Position numbers and translations under genes: made by a program | In this document: in pieces, positions 8,483 to 16,471 of the stretch | How positions within the stretch are numbered: position 1 is the first letter of the stretch | Layout: the number at the start of each line of letters is the position of its first letter | Source: UMGS1696 sp963643035 | GTDB taxonomy: Bacteria > Bacillota > Clostridia > Oscillospirales > CAG-272 | Reading direction: 5' to 3' | NCBI GenBank assembly: GCA_963643035.1 | Contig: CAVIKO010000001.1 | Location: forward strand, 1-64,000 | Length of the DNA: 64,000 bases | Notes under the pieces: model-generated | What the model saw: only the letters and a program-made list of their open reading frames with translations | Told to the model about the DNA's origin: nothing | Databases searched by the model: none

Positions 8483-8577
8483 GAAGGATAAGCTGAATAA
8501 TGCGAGTTTTCATGCGAAAAAGGCTTTGACTTGTGGGCTTTTTTGCGTGAAAACAACCTTACATCAGCGTTTCCTTA
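8483..8577 (-). repeat. long copy of dispersed repeat at the EamA stop codon
   Basis: On the minus strand it starts TAAGGAAACGCTGATGTAAGG, where TAA is the stop codon of the EamA gene, and ends TTCAGCTTATCCTT. It shares AAGGAAACGCTGAT exactly with the copy at 32622, and the 20-mer ACCTTACATCAGCGTTTCCT occurs twice on the plus strand (8463-8482 and 8556-8575). Confidence 0.7.
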
Positions 8578-9510
8578 ATTCTTCTTTTTGATCTTCACCT
8601 GGGTACACAGCACGCCGAGAAAGATGAGGGCACAGCCGATATAGCCTCTTGCCGTCATCCGCTCCTTCAGAATCAGTGCACCGCCGATCACGCTGAACAT
8701 GGATTCCATCGACAGAATGACGGAGGCGATTGCGGGATCCGCGCGCTTCTGACCGAGAACCTGACAGGTATACGCCACGCCGACGGACATGAATCCGCCA
8801 TAGAGGAGGGGAATGAGAGCCGCTTTCAGATCCGCGATGGATTCCTGCGTATGAATTCCAGCGGCGATGGTGATTCCCCACGCGGCGAGACTCAGCAGAG
8901 CACAGACGAGGAATTGGATCATAGAGAAGCGGAGAGAGTACAGGGTGTCGCCGAAGCGGTCAATGACGAGGATATGCGCGGCGAAGAGAACAGCGCATCC
9001 GAGGACGACGAGATCCTCCAGGGCGATGGTGAACGCAGCGGAGACGGAGACGAGAAAGAGTCCGATCGCGGCACATCCAACGCCGATCCACGTGAACAGC
9101 CCCGCCTTTTTGCCGAACGCAAGATTGAACAGCGGAACCAGCACCATATAGAGCGCGGTGAGAAATCCGGCGCGACCAGAGGAATCGGGAAATCCGGCCT
9201 TCTGGAACAGCTCAATGCCGTACTGCTGGAGAGTAGACGCGCTGCAAAGAAGAATCCCGCAGACAATCCCGGCGATAATGGTGGTACGCATGGCTTTCTG
9301 GTGCGCTGCCGGGTCGGGATTTTTCTTTTCAAATAACGCAATCACAGGCAGGAGGGACAGCCCGCCAAGCGTAAATCGGATTCCGTTGAAGAGAAATGCG
9401 CCGACGTGATCGCTGCCGACGGTCTGTGCGACAAAAGCAAAGCCCCACACAACGGCGGTCAGGATGAGAAAGAAGATTCCCAGCCCCGTCGTCTTTTTCT
9501 GTTCCTGCAT
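8575..9510 (-). CDS. EamA-family (DMT superfamily) transporter
   Basis: 311 aa, ten predicted transmembrane helices in two five-helix EamA repeats (about residues 8-150 and 160-305). Typical features are AVVWGFAFVAQ at the N-terminus, FLTALYMVLVPLF near residue 133, and AVLFAAHILVIDRFGDT at the start of the second half. Helix 9/10 carries the VILSMESMFSVIGGALIL motif. Substrates of the family are metabolites such as amino acids; none can be assigned here. The start is supported by AATGAGGTAAT before the ATG and the promoter at 9553-9581. The stop codon is part of a dispersed repeat. Confidence 0.85.
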   Translation of the reverse strand: MQEQKKTTGLGIFFLILTAVVWGFAFVAQTVGSDHVGAFLFNGIRFTLGGLSLLPVIALFEKKNPDPAAHQKAMRTTIIAGIVCGILLCSASTLQQYGIELFQKAGFPDSSGRAGFLTALYMVLVPLFNLAFGKKAGLFTWIGVGCAAIGLFLVSVSAAFTIALEDLVVLGCAVLFAAHILVIDRFGDTLYSLRFSMIQFLVCALLSLAAWGITIAAGIHTQESIADLKAALIPLLYGGFMSVGVAYTCQVLGQKRADPAIASVILSMESMFSVIGGALILKERMTARGYIGCALIFLGVLCTQVKIKKKN

Positions 9511-9552
9511 ACTATTACCTCATTTGCGGATAAAATTGCAACTATGCGTATA

Positions 9553-9581
9553 ATTATACCACAACAGCCGGATACGCGCAA
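9553..9581 (-). promoter_or_regulatory. sigma-A promoter of the EamA gene
   Basis: On the minus strand: TTGCGC, 17-bp spacer, perfect TATAAT. Confidence 0.75.
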
Positions 9582-9738
9582 GAGGGAAAAAGCCAAAGGC
9601 GAGCGGAGATTGGCTAGGAATCTTGGGCAAGGTGACGAGTGTAATGCCTATGCCGCTCCAGAGGAAGAATACACATTTTATGTCGTAGGTACCTTTGTTT
9701 CCGCGAGACAGATATTGTGAAAAAATCCACGCGCGCGG

Positions 9739-9767
9739 TGGACAAACGGGTGTTTTTATGTTATAAT
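9739..9767 (+). promoter_or_regulatory. promoter that fixes the start of the Res-like gene
   Basis: TGGACA at 9739-9744, 17-bp spacer, TATAAT at 9762-9767. Transcription would begin near 9774, so the in-frame start at 9717 lies upstream of the transcript and the ATG at 9810 is preferred. Confidence 0.75.
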
Positions 9768-9809
9768 AAGATGAATATAGGATATATCGGCGGAAACGAG
9801 GTGTATACG

Positions 9810-10655
9810 ATGTCGAAAAAGGCGGCGGAAACAGCAGATGCGATCGTAAAAACGGCTCTGACTCTGTTCGGCGGCGATCTGGCGGTCGATCCGGAGTATC
9901 AAGGTACATTGTCTTTCCGCGGCGTACCGTTCGCAATGCCCGGCGAAGAGCAATTGTGTCTGACCGGTGTGGAGATGGGCTTCGGAAACGGGCTGCCGGA
10001 TCCACGTGCGTTTGCGGCGGACAAACGACTGTGGCGGCTCTGCCATAGCGGGGACGAGATTCCGCAGACGGCGCGGGAAAATCGAGTGTATTCCTTTGCC
10101 TGCCGTCCGTGCGATCGGATTTACGCGGCGGTGCAAGTGATCTTTGCTCTCCACATCCGACGCGGTGTACGCAAATTTCTCGTCGCCGTCCGCAGTCTCA
10201 CCGAGCGGGAGCAGGTTCGGCAGGCGATGGAGGTCTATACGGCGCATTTTGCGGAGCAGTATCGACTTGCCGTTCCCGTGATTCGCGTGTACGACAGTGC
10301 CGATCAGGACGGCTTGAAGGGCTATATTGCAACGGATGGCATCGGAATCCTTCTCATCAACCGCGAGAATTTCGACCGCGACGCAAACCTTCTCCGGCGA
10401 AATAGCGTGGATTTTTCCGCGCATACTCCGCTATCCCTCATCCAATCGATACAGCCCGTCGTTGTCACCCTGACAAACGCCGAAAAACCGCTTTCCCGTC
10501 TCCTCCGTCATACTGTGCAGTTTGCGCCAATGTGTATCCTGTCCTTCACGGACACCCCGGATACCACCGGTACCACCTGCCCGGTCTATACGGGATTAAG
10601 CCGCCTCCCTGCGGAGGAAGACGACGGACAACTCCGTCTGGACGCGGAACCATAA
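9810..10655 (+). CDS. protein resembling a degenerate type III restriction Res helicase domain
   Basis: 281 aa. The middle and C-terminal parts read like the first RecA-like domain of type III restriction Res subunits with every ATPase motif changed. RVYSFACRPCDRIYAA (residues 92-107) sits where a Walker A motif would be. RKFLVAVRSLTERE (121-134) resembles motif Ia. VYDSADQ, then GILLINRENFDRDANLL (179-195), resemble the Res 'VYDS' and 'IINIDAFNKD' segments. IQSIQPVVVTLTNAEKP (211-227) sits where Res has a DEAD/DEPQ box, and APMCILSFTDTP (239-250) where Res has YSATH. The protein stops there, with no second helicase or nuclease domain. ATG at 9810 is set by the promoter; CGAGGTG precedes it. 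The gene lies 90 bp upstream of uvrB and is probably cotranscribed with it. Homology is by pattern recognition only; function unknown, catalysis unlikely. Confidence 0.5.
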   Translation: MSKKAAETADAIVKTALTLFGGDLAVDPEYQGTLSFRGVPFAMPGEEQLCLTGVEMGFGNGLPDPRAFAADKRLWRLCHSGDEIPQTARENRVYSFACRPCDRIYAAVQVIFALHIRRGVRKFLVAVRSLTEREQVRQAMEVYTAHFAEQYRLAVPVIRVYDSADQDGLKGYIATDGIGILLINRENFDRDANLLRRNSVDFSAHTPLSLIQSIQPVVVTLTNAEKPLSRLLRHTVQFAPMCILSFTDTPDTTGTTCPVYTGLSRLPAEEDDGQLRLDAEP

Positions 10656-10745
10656 GAAAAACGCCGATGCAGGGATGGCTTATACACCGTTTTCTGCGGA
10701 TGCATCGCTACAAACGCCGTTGCCCATAGGGGATATTGGATAACC

Positions 10746-12755
10746 ATGAAAGATCAATTTCAATTACACGCGCCGTATCAGCCGACGGGGGATCAGCCTG
10801 AGGCGATCGATAAGCTGTGCGCCGGATTGGACGCCGGAATGCGGTATCAAACGCTGCTTGGCGTAACGGGTTCCGGCAAGACGTTTACCATGGCGAACGT
10901 CATTGCACGGATGAACCGCCCGACATTGGTGCTGGCGCACAATAAAACGTTGGCGGCACAGCTTTGTATGGAGTTCCGCGCCTTTTTCCCTGATAACGCC
11001 GTGGAATATTTTGTGTCGTACTACGATTATTATCAGCCCGAAGCGTATGTGCCGGGAAAGGATATTTATATTGAAAAGGACTCGTCCATCAACGACGAGA
11101 TCGATAAACTCCGCCACAGCGCGACTTCCGCGTTGTTTGAAAGGCGCGATGTCATCATCGTGTCGAGTGTATCGTGTATCTATTCCCTCGGCCCGCCGGA
11201 GGAGTATAAACGGCAGGTTATCGGCGTGCGGCCGGGTATGGAAATCTCCCGCAACGAGCTTGCCGCACTGCTGCTGCAGTCCTCATATGACCGCAACGAT
11301 GCCAATTTCGTTCGCGGCAATTTCCGTATGCGCGGCGACACCCTGGATGTGTATCCCGCAGGGTATTCCGAACGGGCGATCCGCGTGGAGTTTTTCGGCG
11401 ATGAGGTTGACCGTGTTCTGGAGTTTGAGCCGCTCACCGGAAAGATCCTTCAGAGCCTCAATTACGTCGCCATCTACCCCGCCACCCACTATGTTATGGA
11501 TCCTGCCGGCAAGGAGATCTATCTCGCCCGCATTGAGGAGGAACTGGAGAATCGACTCGACTTCTTCCGGTCGCAGAATAAGCTTCTGGAGGCGCAGCGG
11601 TTGGAGGAGAGAACCCGCTACGACATGGAAATGATCCGCGAGATAGGATACTGCTCCGGGATTGAGAACTACTCTGCCGTATTCGCGGGACGTGATCCCG
11701 GATCCACACCGTATACACTGCTCGACTATTTTCCGCGTGATTTCCTCCTTTTTGTCGATGAGAGCCACGTTACCATTCCGCAGGTCAGCGGTATGAGCGG
11801 CGGGGACCGCGCCCGGAAAGAAAACCTCGTCGAGTATGGATTCCGGCTGCCCTCCGCTTATGACAACCGTCCGCTCCGATTTGATGAGTTTGAGAAAAAG
11901 CTGAACCAGACCATCCTCGTTTCCGCAACGCCTGCCGAGTATGAACTGTCCCATTCGGCGCAGGTTGTGGAGCAGATTATCCGTCCGACGGGGTTGATCG
12001 ATCCCGATGTGGAAGTGCGCCCAATCGAAACGCAGGTTGACGATGTGCTGTCCGAAATCCGCGCTAGAACTGTTCGCGGGGAACGTGTCCTTGTCACCAC
12101 GCTCACCAAAAAGATGGCAGAGGATCTTACGGAATATCTCGATGGACAGGGCGTACGCGTGCAGTATATCCACCACAACATTGATTCCATGGAACGCACG
12201 GAGCTGATTCGCAATCTGCGCCTCGGCGTGTTCGACGTACTGGTTGGGATCAATCTGCTCCGCGAGGGGATCGATTTACCGGAGGTCACGCTCGTTGCCA
12301 TTCTTGATGCGGATAAGGAAGGACTGTTCCGCTCTGCACGCTCGCTCATCCAGATGATCGGACGCGCTGCGCGTAACGCGAACGGCAAGGTCATCCTGTA
12401 TGCCGACACGATCACGGATTCCATGAAAACTGCCATCGACGAAACGGAACGGCGGCGCGCCATCCAGATCGCGTACAACACGGCGCACGGGATTACGCCG
12501 CAAACGATTGTCAAGCCCGTCGCGGAATCCATTGCCATTGCAGCGGAGGACGGACACGGTGCGAAGAAATCCCGGCGCGGCAGACCGTCTCAGAATGCCG
12601 TCGAGGTGCTGCCTGTCGAGAAAAACGGCAGTATGCGCAGGGAGGATCGGATCGCGGCTCTGACCGAGGAGATGAAAAAAGCGGCAAAAGAACTCCGTTT
12701 CGAGGAAGCCGCTTATCTCCGCGACCGCATCCGCGAAATCGAAGCGACAAAATAA
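10746..12755 (+). CDS. uvrB: excinuclease ABC subunit B (UvrB)
   Basis: 669 aa, full length for the family. Walker A is GVTGSGKT (residues 39-46). The beta-hairpin that clamps DNA is visible as YYDYYQPEAYVP near residue 95. The Walker B region is FLLFVDESHVTIPQ near residue 335, and motifs V-VI are ILDADKEGLFRSARSLIQMIGRAARN near residue 520. The C-terminal UVR motif (IAALTEEMKKAAKELRFEEAAYLRDRI) would bind UvrC. UvrB carries the lesion after UvrA loading and recruits UvrC in nucleotide excision repair. uvrA and uvrC are not adjacent. The gene follows the Res-like ORF and ends before a bidirectional terminator. Confidence 0.97.
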   Translation: MKDQFQLHAPYQPTGDQPEAIDKLCAGLDAGMRYQTLLGVTGSGKTFTMANVIARMNRPTLVLAHNKTLAAQLCMEFRAFFPDNAVEYFVSYYDYYQPEAYVPGKDIYIEKDSSINDEIDKLRHSATSALFERRDVIIVSSVSCIYSLGPPEEYKRQVIGVRPGMEISRNELAALLLQSSYDRNDANFVRGNFRMRGDTLDVYPAGYSERAIRVEFFGDEVDRVLEFEPLTGKILQSLNYVAIYPATHYVMDPAGKEIYLARIEEELENRLDFFRSQNKLLEAQRLEERTRYDMEMIREIGYCSGIENYSAVFAGRDPGSTPYTLLDYFPRDFLLFVDESHVTIPQVSGMSGGDRARKENLVEYGFRLPSAYDNRPLRFDEFEKKLNQTILVSATPAEYELSHSAQVVEQIIRPTGLIDPDVEVRPIETQVDDVLSEIRARTVRGERVLVTTLTKKMAEDLTEYLDGQGVRVQYIHHNIDSMERTELIRNLRLGVFDVLVGINLLREGIDLPEVTLVAILDADKEGLFRSARSLIQMIGRAARNANGKVILYADTITDSMKTAIDETERRRAIQIAYNTAHGITPQTIVKPVAESIAIAAEDGHGAKKSRRGRPSQNAVEVLPVEKNGSMRREDRIAALTEEMKKAAKELRFEEAAYLRDRIREIEATK

Positions 12756-12821
12756 CCCGTCAAACAAAGGGAGAGAGCAGCACGCAATTCTTGTGTCGGA
12801 TCGCACGGCTCCACCCAAACG

Positions 12822-12868
12822 AAAAAAATCCGCTTTATCCCACTTCAAATAAGGGATAGCGGATTTTT
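12822..12868. terminator. bidirectional terminator between uvrB and the pseudouridine synthase gene
   Basis: AAAAATCCGCT.TATCCC pairs with GGGAT.AGCGGATTTTT; A-run on one side and T-run on the other. Confidence 0.85.
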
Positions 12869-12879
12869 CCTTTTCTATG

Positions 12880-13542
12880 TTATTCTTCCGGCATGACCGC
12901 GTCATAAGACACAGCAGCACCCGTGTCGGGATCGGCAAAGGAGATCGTGCGGCACCACAGGGACAGCCCGTGGTACGGGATCCTCGCGCCGTATTTTTTA
13001 TCTCCCAGGAGCGGATGGCGGCGGCTGGCAAACTGTACGCGAATCAGGTGGGTACGGCCGGTTTCCAGTTCCACCTCACACAGCGCGCAGGATCGGTCGG
13101 CGATGGTTCGCTCGTCAAGTACCCGGTAGGTCAGCCGCGCGGATTTCGTGCCGTTTCGTGGACGATCGACAACGAAGGACTGCTTTTTGCGCCGGTCGAA
13201 GAACAACTCGTCTTCCATGGCACCAATCGCGGGCTCCGGCACTCCCTCACAGAGCGCGAGATATGTTTTGAAAAAGCGGTGGGACGTGATCTGCTCGGAC
13301 AGGGCGGCTGCTGCGGATTTTGTTGTGGCGAAAACCATCACACCCCCGGTCGTCGCGTCGAGACGGTGGACGGGATAGACGCGGGGCAGGGACAACTGTG
13401 CAGCGAGAAGCTCCGGCAGTCCGTTTCCCTCCGGCGTGGATTCGGAAAGGATTCCGCGCGGTTTGATGCAGACCACGTAGGAGGCCGTTTGCACGAGAAT
13501 GGGAATGTTCGGGAATTTGGGCAGATGCTCCACGGCGGTCAT
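12880..13542 (-). CDS. RluA-family RNA pseudouridine synthase, short form
   Basis: 220 aa. The catalytic motif is VHRLDATTGG with Asp62; ETGRTHLIRVQFA near residue 160 and GDKKYG near residue 179 are the other family blocks. No N-terminal S4 domain is present, so it is shorter than RluC/RluD and nearer to RluA/TruC-like enzymes. It would convert specific uridines of rRNA or tRNA to pseudouridine; the target is not predictable. The start overlaps the stop of the small membrane-protein gene upstream by ATGA, so translation is likely coupled. Confidence 0.9.
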   Translation of the reverse strand: MTAVEHLPKFPNIPILVQTASYVVCIKPRGILSESTPEGNGLPELLAAQLSLPRVYPVHRLDATTGGVMVFATTKSAAAALSEQITSHRFFKTYLALCEGVPEPAIGAMEDELFFDRRKKQSFVVDRPRNGTKSARLTYRVLDERTIADRSCALCEVELETGRTHLIRVQFASRRHPLLGDKKYGARIPYHGLSLWCRTISFADPDTGAAVSYDAVMPEE

Positions 13543-13736
13543 TTCCTCCGCTTGCCACGCAGCGTGATGTACATCAGAAAGAGCGCGATGCAGACAACGG
13601 CGGCGATGATGCCGAAATTGATGTCCCCGGTCGGCGGTGCGAACGGTTCCGGTTGTTCTATGGGAGACGGATAAATGCGCTGAAGCGGCAGGAGTACGGC
13701 GGTGATAATATGTGGCAGTGTTTTATACATCTGCAT
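13539..13736 (-). CDS. small single-pass membrane protein
   Basis: 65 aa with a Pro-rich N-terminal half, one transmembrane helix (GIIAAVVCIALFLMYITL) and a basic C-terminal tail RGKRRK. AAGGAGG lies 6 nt before the ATG, and the stop overlaps the pseudouridine synthase start. Both are transcribed from a consensus promoter at 13855-13883. I do not recognise the family; the basic tail suggests its C-terminus is inside. Confidence 0.6.
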   Translation of the reverse strand: MQMYKTLPHIITAVLLPLQRIYPSPIEQPEPFAPPTGDINFGIIAAVVCIALFLMYITLRGKRRK

Positions 13737-13854
13737 GGCTGCCTCCTTGGGTGGTATTTTTCAAAGGGAAAGTTGTCCTCATCTGGATATGGAATTAGAC
13801 GGTAAAAATATGAGGAAAAATCGAGCATCCTGTAAACAAACTGTAACCATCTTT

Positions 13855-13883
13855 ATTATACAGGAAAAAACACGTTTTGTCAA
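13855..13883 (-). promoter_or_regulatory. perfect-consensus sigma-A promoter
   Basis: On the minus strand TTGACA, 17-bp spacer, TATAAT. It drives the small membrane protein and the pseudouridine synthase. Confidence 0.85.
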
Positions 13884-14086
13884 TGGGGATTTCACAAAAA
13901 ATTCATAACGTAGACGAGAAAGTTTACAATATATTTTCGATCGAATCATAAAGAGACGACAAATGTCAATAACGATCGAATGGTGCATACATGGGAGACG
14001 GAGGATGACGAAAGGGTGCAAAACGAAAGAAATTGACGATTTCCGCTTTTTTGGCAGAAAAAATACAGAATATTTTCGCAATGTAC

Positions 14087-14115
14087 TTGCAAGTTGGAAA
14101 TCGTTATATTATAAT
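14087..14115 (+). promoter_or_regulatory. sigma-A promoter of the first epimerase gene
   Basis: TTGCAA at 14087-14092, 17-bp spacer, TATAAT at 14110-14115. Confidence 0.75.
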
Positions 14116-14322
14116 AAGACCGTACAGGAATGAAACTGAGAATTGTGAAAAATACGAAACGAGTCATGCGTCGTCGGCAACGTTTCGGAAAGACTTTACT
14201 TTTTGCGCTGTATATGGACGAGTATGTCCGAAAAATAACGAAGCCGGATAACAGAATGAGAAAAGCCGCGCAAGCGGCAGAAACATGAAAGGTGAATGCT
14301 GTAGAAAAAAGGAGGAGAAGAA

Positions 14323-15183
14323 ATGCTGAACATAGGGATTACCACACGGTCGTTCAACGGGTTGTCCGTAAAGGAAACGGCAGAGCGGATGCAGGAAATC
14401 GGATTCAAGTGTACGGAACTGTGTTTTGTCCACAGCGATCTCGGCGGTTGGGCATACAACGGGATTGGAGATCTCACGGGGATCACACCGGCGCGAGTAT
14501 GCGAGGCGGCGGAGGAATTCCGTTCGCGCGGAATTGAAGTGACATCGCTTGGAATGTTCACGGATCTGCGCAATCCGGATGACGAGGTAATGGCGCGCGA
14601 GAAGGAGTATATACTCCGATACATCGACATGGCGGCAGAGGCGGGAATACCGTATCTGGCGAGCGAATGCGGATTTACGCCGGGACAGCGCGGGATTAAC
14701 GCGGATCGATACGAGTCGGACTACGCACGGATCAAGGAAACGCTCCGATTCACGTGTCTGGAGGCTGAAGCCCGTGGGGTTCATATGGCTCTGGAAGCGT
14801 GCGTTCTGGATATAATTCCGTCGCCGCGCCGCTTAAAGACGCTGATTGAGGAACTGGAGGCGGAATCGGGAGTCCGTTTGGGCGCGATGCTCGATCCGGC
14901 GAACTTCATTGCCGCAGAGGACGAGGAGGGCATGTTCCGCCATCTGAAACACGATGTATACTACTTTCACGGCAAAGATCGCAAGATCAACTCGACCTAT
15001 GGCGTGAATCTCGGCGATGGGGACATCGACTGGCCGCGCTTTATGGAACTGTATATGCGCTTTACGGACAAGGTGCCGTTCATCCTTGAATACGCAAACA
15101 AGGATAACTGCGCCGAGATCAAAGCCCGTGCGGAAACGGCCTACGAGACGGCATTGCAGAACATTCTCGGTCGCCTGAACTGA
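14323..15183 (+). CDS. sugar phosphate isomerase/epimerase-like TIM-barrel protein
   Basis: 286 aa, AP-endonuclease-2/xylose-isomerase-like TIM barrel. The early strand is LNIGITTRSFNG. Metal-ligand candidates lie in MALEACV near residue 155, AMLDPANF near 187, YFHGKD near 213 (HxK) and GDGDIDW near 229. AGGAGG precedes the ATG closely. It opens the plus-strand carbohydrate island. Relatives act on ketoses, inosose or sugar acids; the substrate here is unknown. The neighbouring Gfo/Idh oxidoreductases are frequent partners of this family. Confidence 0.8.
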   Translation: MLNIGITTRSFNGLSVKETAERMQEIGFKCTELCFVHSDLGGWAYNGIGDLTGITPARVCEAAEEFRSRGIEVTSLGMFTDLRNPDDEVMAREKEYILRYIDMAAEAGIPYLASECGFTPGQRGINADRYESDYARIKETLRFTCLEAEARGVHMALEACVLDIIPSPRRLKTLIEELEAESGVRLGAMLDPANFIAAEDEEGMFRHLKHDVYYFHGKDRKINSTYGVNLGDGDIDWPRFMELYMRFTDKVPFILEYANKDNCAEIKARAETAYETALQNILGRLN

Positions 15184-15354
15184 GGGGACGCGGGAACGCG
15201 GCTTTTTGAAAACGAAATCGCTATCGCAGGTGTTTTTGATTGCGGTTTCCTTATTTTGTACGGTTTGTGCTGTTTCGGATTTTCCGGCGGTGCTGATCTA
15301 TAAATTGCTTTACTATAAGTGAGTTAGAAAATTTCATCCGAAAAGGAGAGTTTT

Positions 15355-16152
15355 ATGATTAAATTAGGTGTGAACAGCGTACTGTTCAAGACAGTATCGT
15401 TCCGCGAAGCGGCGGAAGCGATCAAGAAGTGCGGCTATGACGGAGTGGAAATCTCCGCAATTGCCGGCATGTGCGAGCATCTGAACCTATCCGCATGGAA
15501 GGAACAGGCGGCGGAACTGCGTGCAATTCGCGATGAATTCGATCTTCCCTTCCTGTCCACGGAAGTTGCCTCCCGCGACAGAGAACGCCTTTTGACTGCG
15601 TTTGAAGCTTGTGCGGAGATTGGAATCCCGATCGTGAACATTGGCCCCGGCGGTACGATGAACGATGAGGAAAGCCTGAAAGCGGTGATTGCGGAAACAC
15701 AGTCTCTGGCAGAGGATGCGGAAAAGTTCGGCATCACGCTGTGTGTAAAGGCACATGTAGGTGCTGCTGTATATTCCACTCCGACCACGCTGCGTATGAT
15801 GGACTATGTGACCTCTCCGGCATTTGGCGTGGACATGGATCCGTCCCACATTCACAGAGCGGGTGAAAATCCGGCGAAGGCGTTGCCGGCAGTCCTTTCC
15901 CGCATGAAGCACATCCATATCCGGGACTGCAAGGGCGACGGTCCTTCCCCGGGAGATCCGACGAATCAGGCATGCGGCAGAGGCGACATCGATCTGTTCG
16001 GCTACTTCCGCGCGATGGTGGACGCCGATTACAACGGGCCGGTTTGTCTGGAGGTTATCGGACCGGATCAGAGTCTGACGGACGCAACCCGGATCGCTGC
16101 GGAAAGCTACGGCTACATGAACGCTATTCTGAAAAACCTCGGCGCACGATAA
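15355..16152 (+). CDS. second sugar phosphate isomerase/epimerase-like TIM-barrel protein
   Basis: 265 aa of the same fold as the gene at 14323 but clearly divergent from it. IKLGVNSVLFKTVSF is the first strand, FGVDMDPSHIHRAGENP near residue 157 and HIHIRDCKGDG near 182 carry metal-ligand candidates, and GRGDIDLFGYF near 205 followed by CLEVIG near 225 completes the site. AAAAGGAGAG precedes the ATG. The 170-nt gap to the previous gene suggests its own promoter, though none is convincing. A role in sugar or sugar-acid isomerisation is inferred from family and context. Confidence 0.8.
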   Translation: MIKLGVNSVLFKTVSFREAAEAIKKCGYDGVEISAIAGMCEHLNLSAWKEQAAELRAIRDEFDLPFLSTEVASRDRERLLTAFEACAEIGIPIVNIGPGGTMNDEESLKAVIAETQSLAEDAEKFGITLCVKAHVGAAVYSTPTTLRMMDYVTSPAFGVDMDPSHIHRAGENPAKALPAVLSRMKHIHIRDCKGDGPSPGDPTNQACGRGDIDLFGYFRAMVDADYNGPVCLEVIGPDQSLTDATRIAAESYGYMNAILKNLGAR

Positions 16153-16471
16153 AACAAATCACAGCGGCGGGATCCTGATATACGATAGGGGATCTTTCCG
16201 CACACCCGCAACACCCCAGCAAAGATTTCAAGGAAAAGAATGGATTCGCCGGATACAACAGGGAAACGCCGGAATACGATGTGTTTTTGCGCGAAAACAG
16301 TCAAAGAGAAGCACTGCGCAGTTCGATCTTGCAGCAAAGGCTTCCTGTAGGACGCGTTTCCCATGTATCAGCAGCTTCCGTACTTTTTGAACGACAGAAC
16401 CGATCGAGTTCGTGACAACAATATCCCCGAAAAAACATGAAAGATTACGTTATTTGGAAGGAAATCCCAGC
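16153..16471. other. intergenic region with no recognised element
   Basis: About 320 nt between the second epimerase and the solute-binding gene. I see no terminator with a clear T-run, no convincing promoter and no supported ORF; the ribosome-binding site GGAAGGA at the right end belongs to the next gene. Confidence 0.5.

Larger units (their letters stand above)
8255..8574. other. intergenic region with nested hairpin and two repeat copies
   Basis: About 320 nt between the DUF4358 gene and the convergent EamA gene. It holds the nested hairpin/terminator at 8323-8425 and two adjacent copies, one short and one long, of the dispersed repeat (8442-8577). No coding sequence is supported. Confidence 0.6.
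13737..14322. other. divergent promoter region
   Basis: About 590 nt. It holds a minus promoter at 13855-13883 (leader about 110 nt) and a plus promoter at 14087-14115 (leader about 200 nt). The centre is AT-rich, without an obvious palindromic operator or RNA gene. Confidence 0.6.

Noticed and set aside
9717..9809. Upstream start for the Res-like protein
   Set aside because: It lies upstream of the predicted transcription start of the TGGACA-17-TATAAT promoter.
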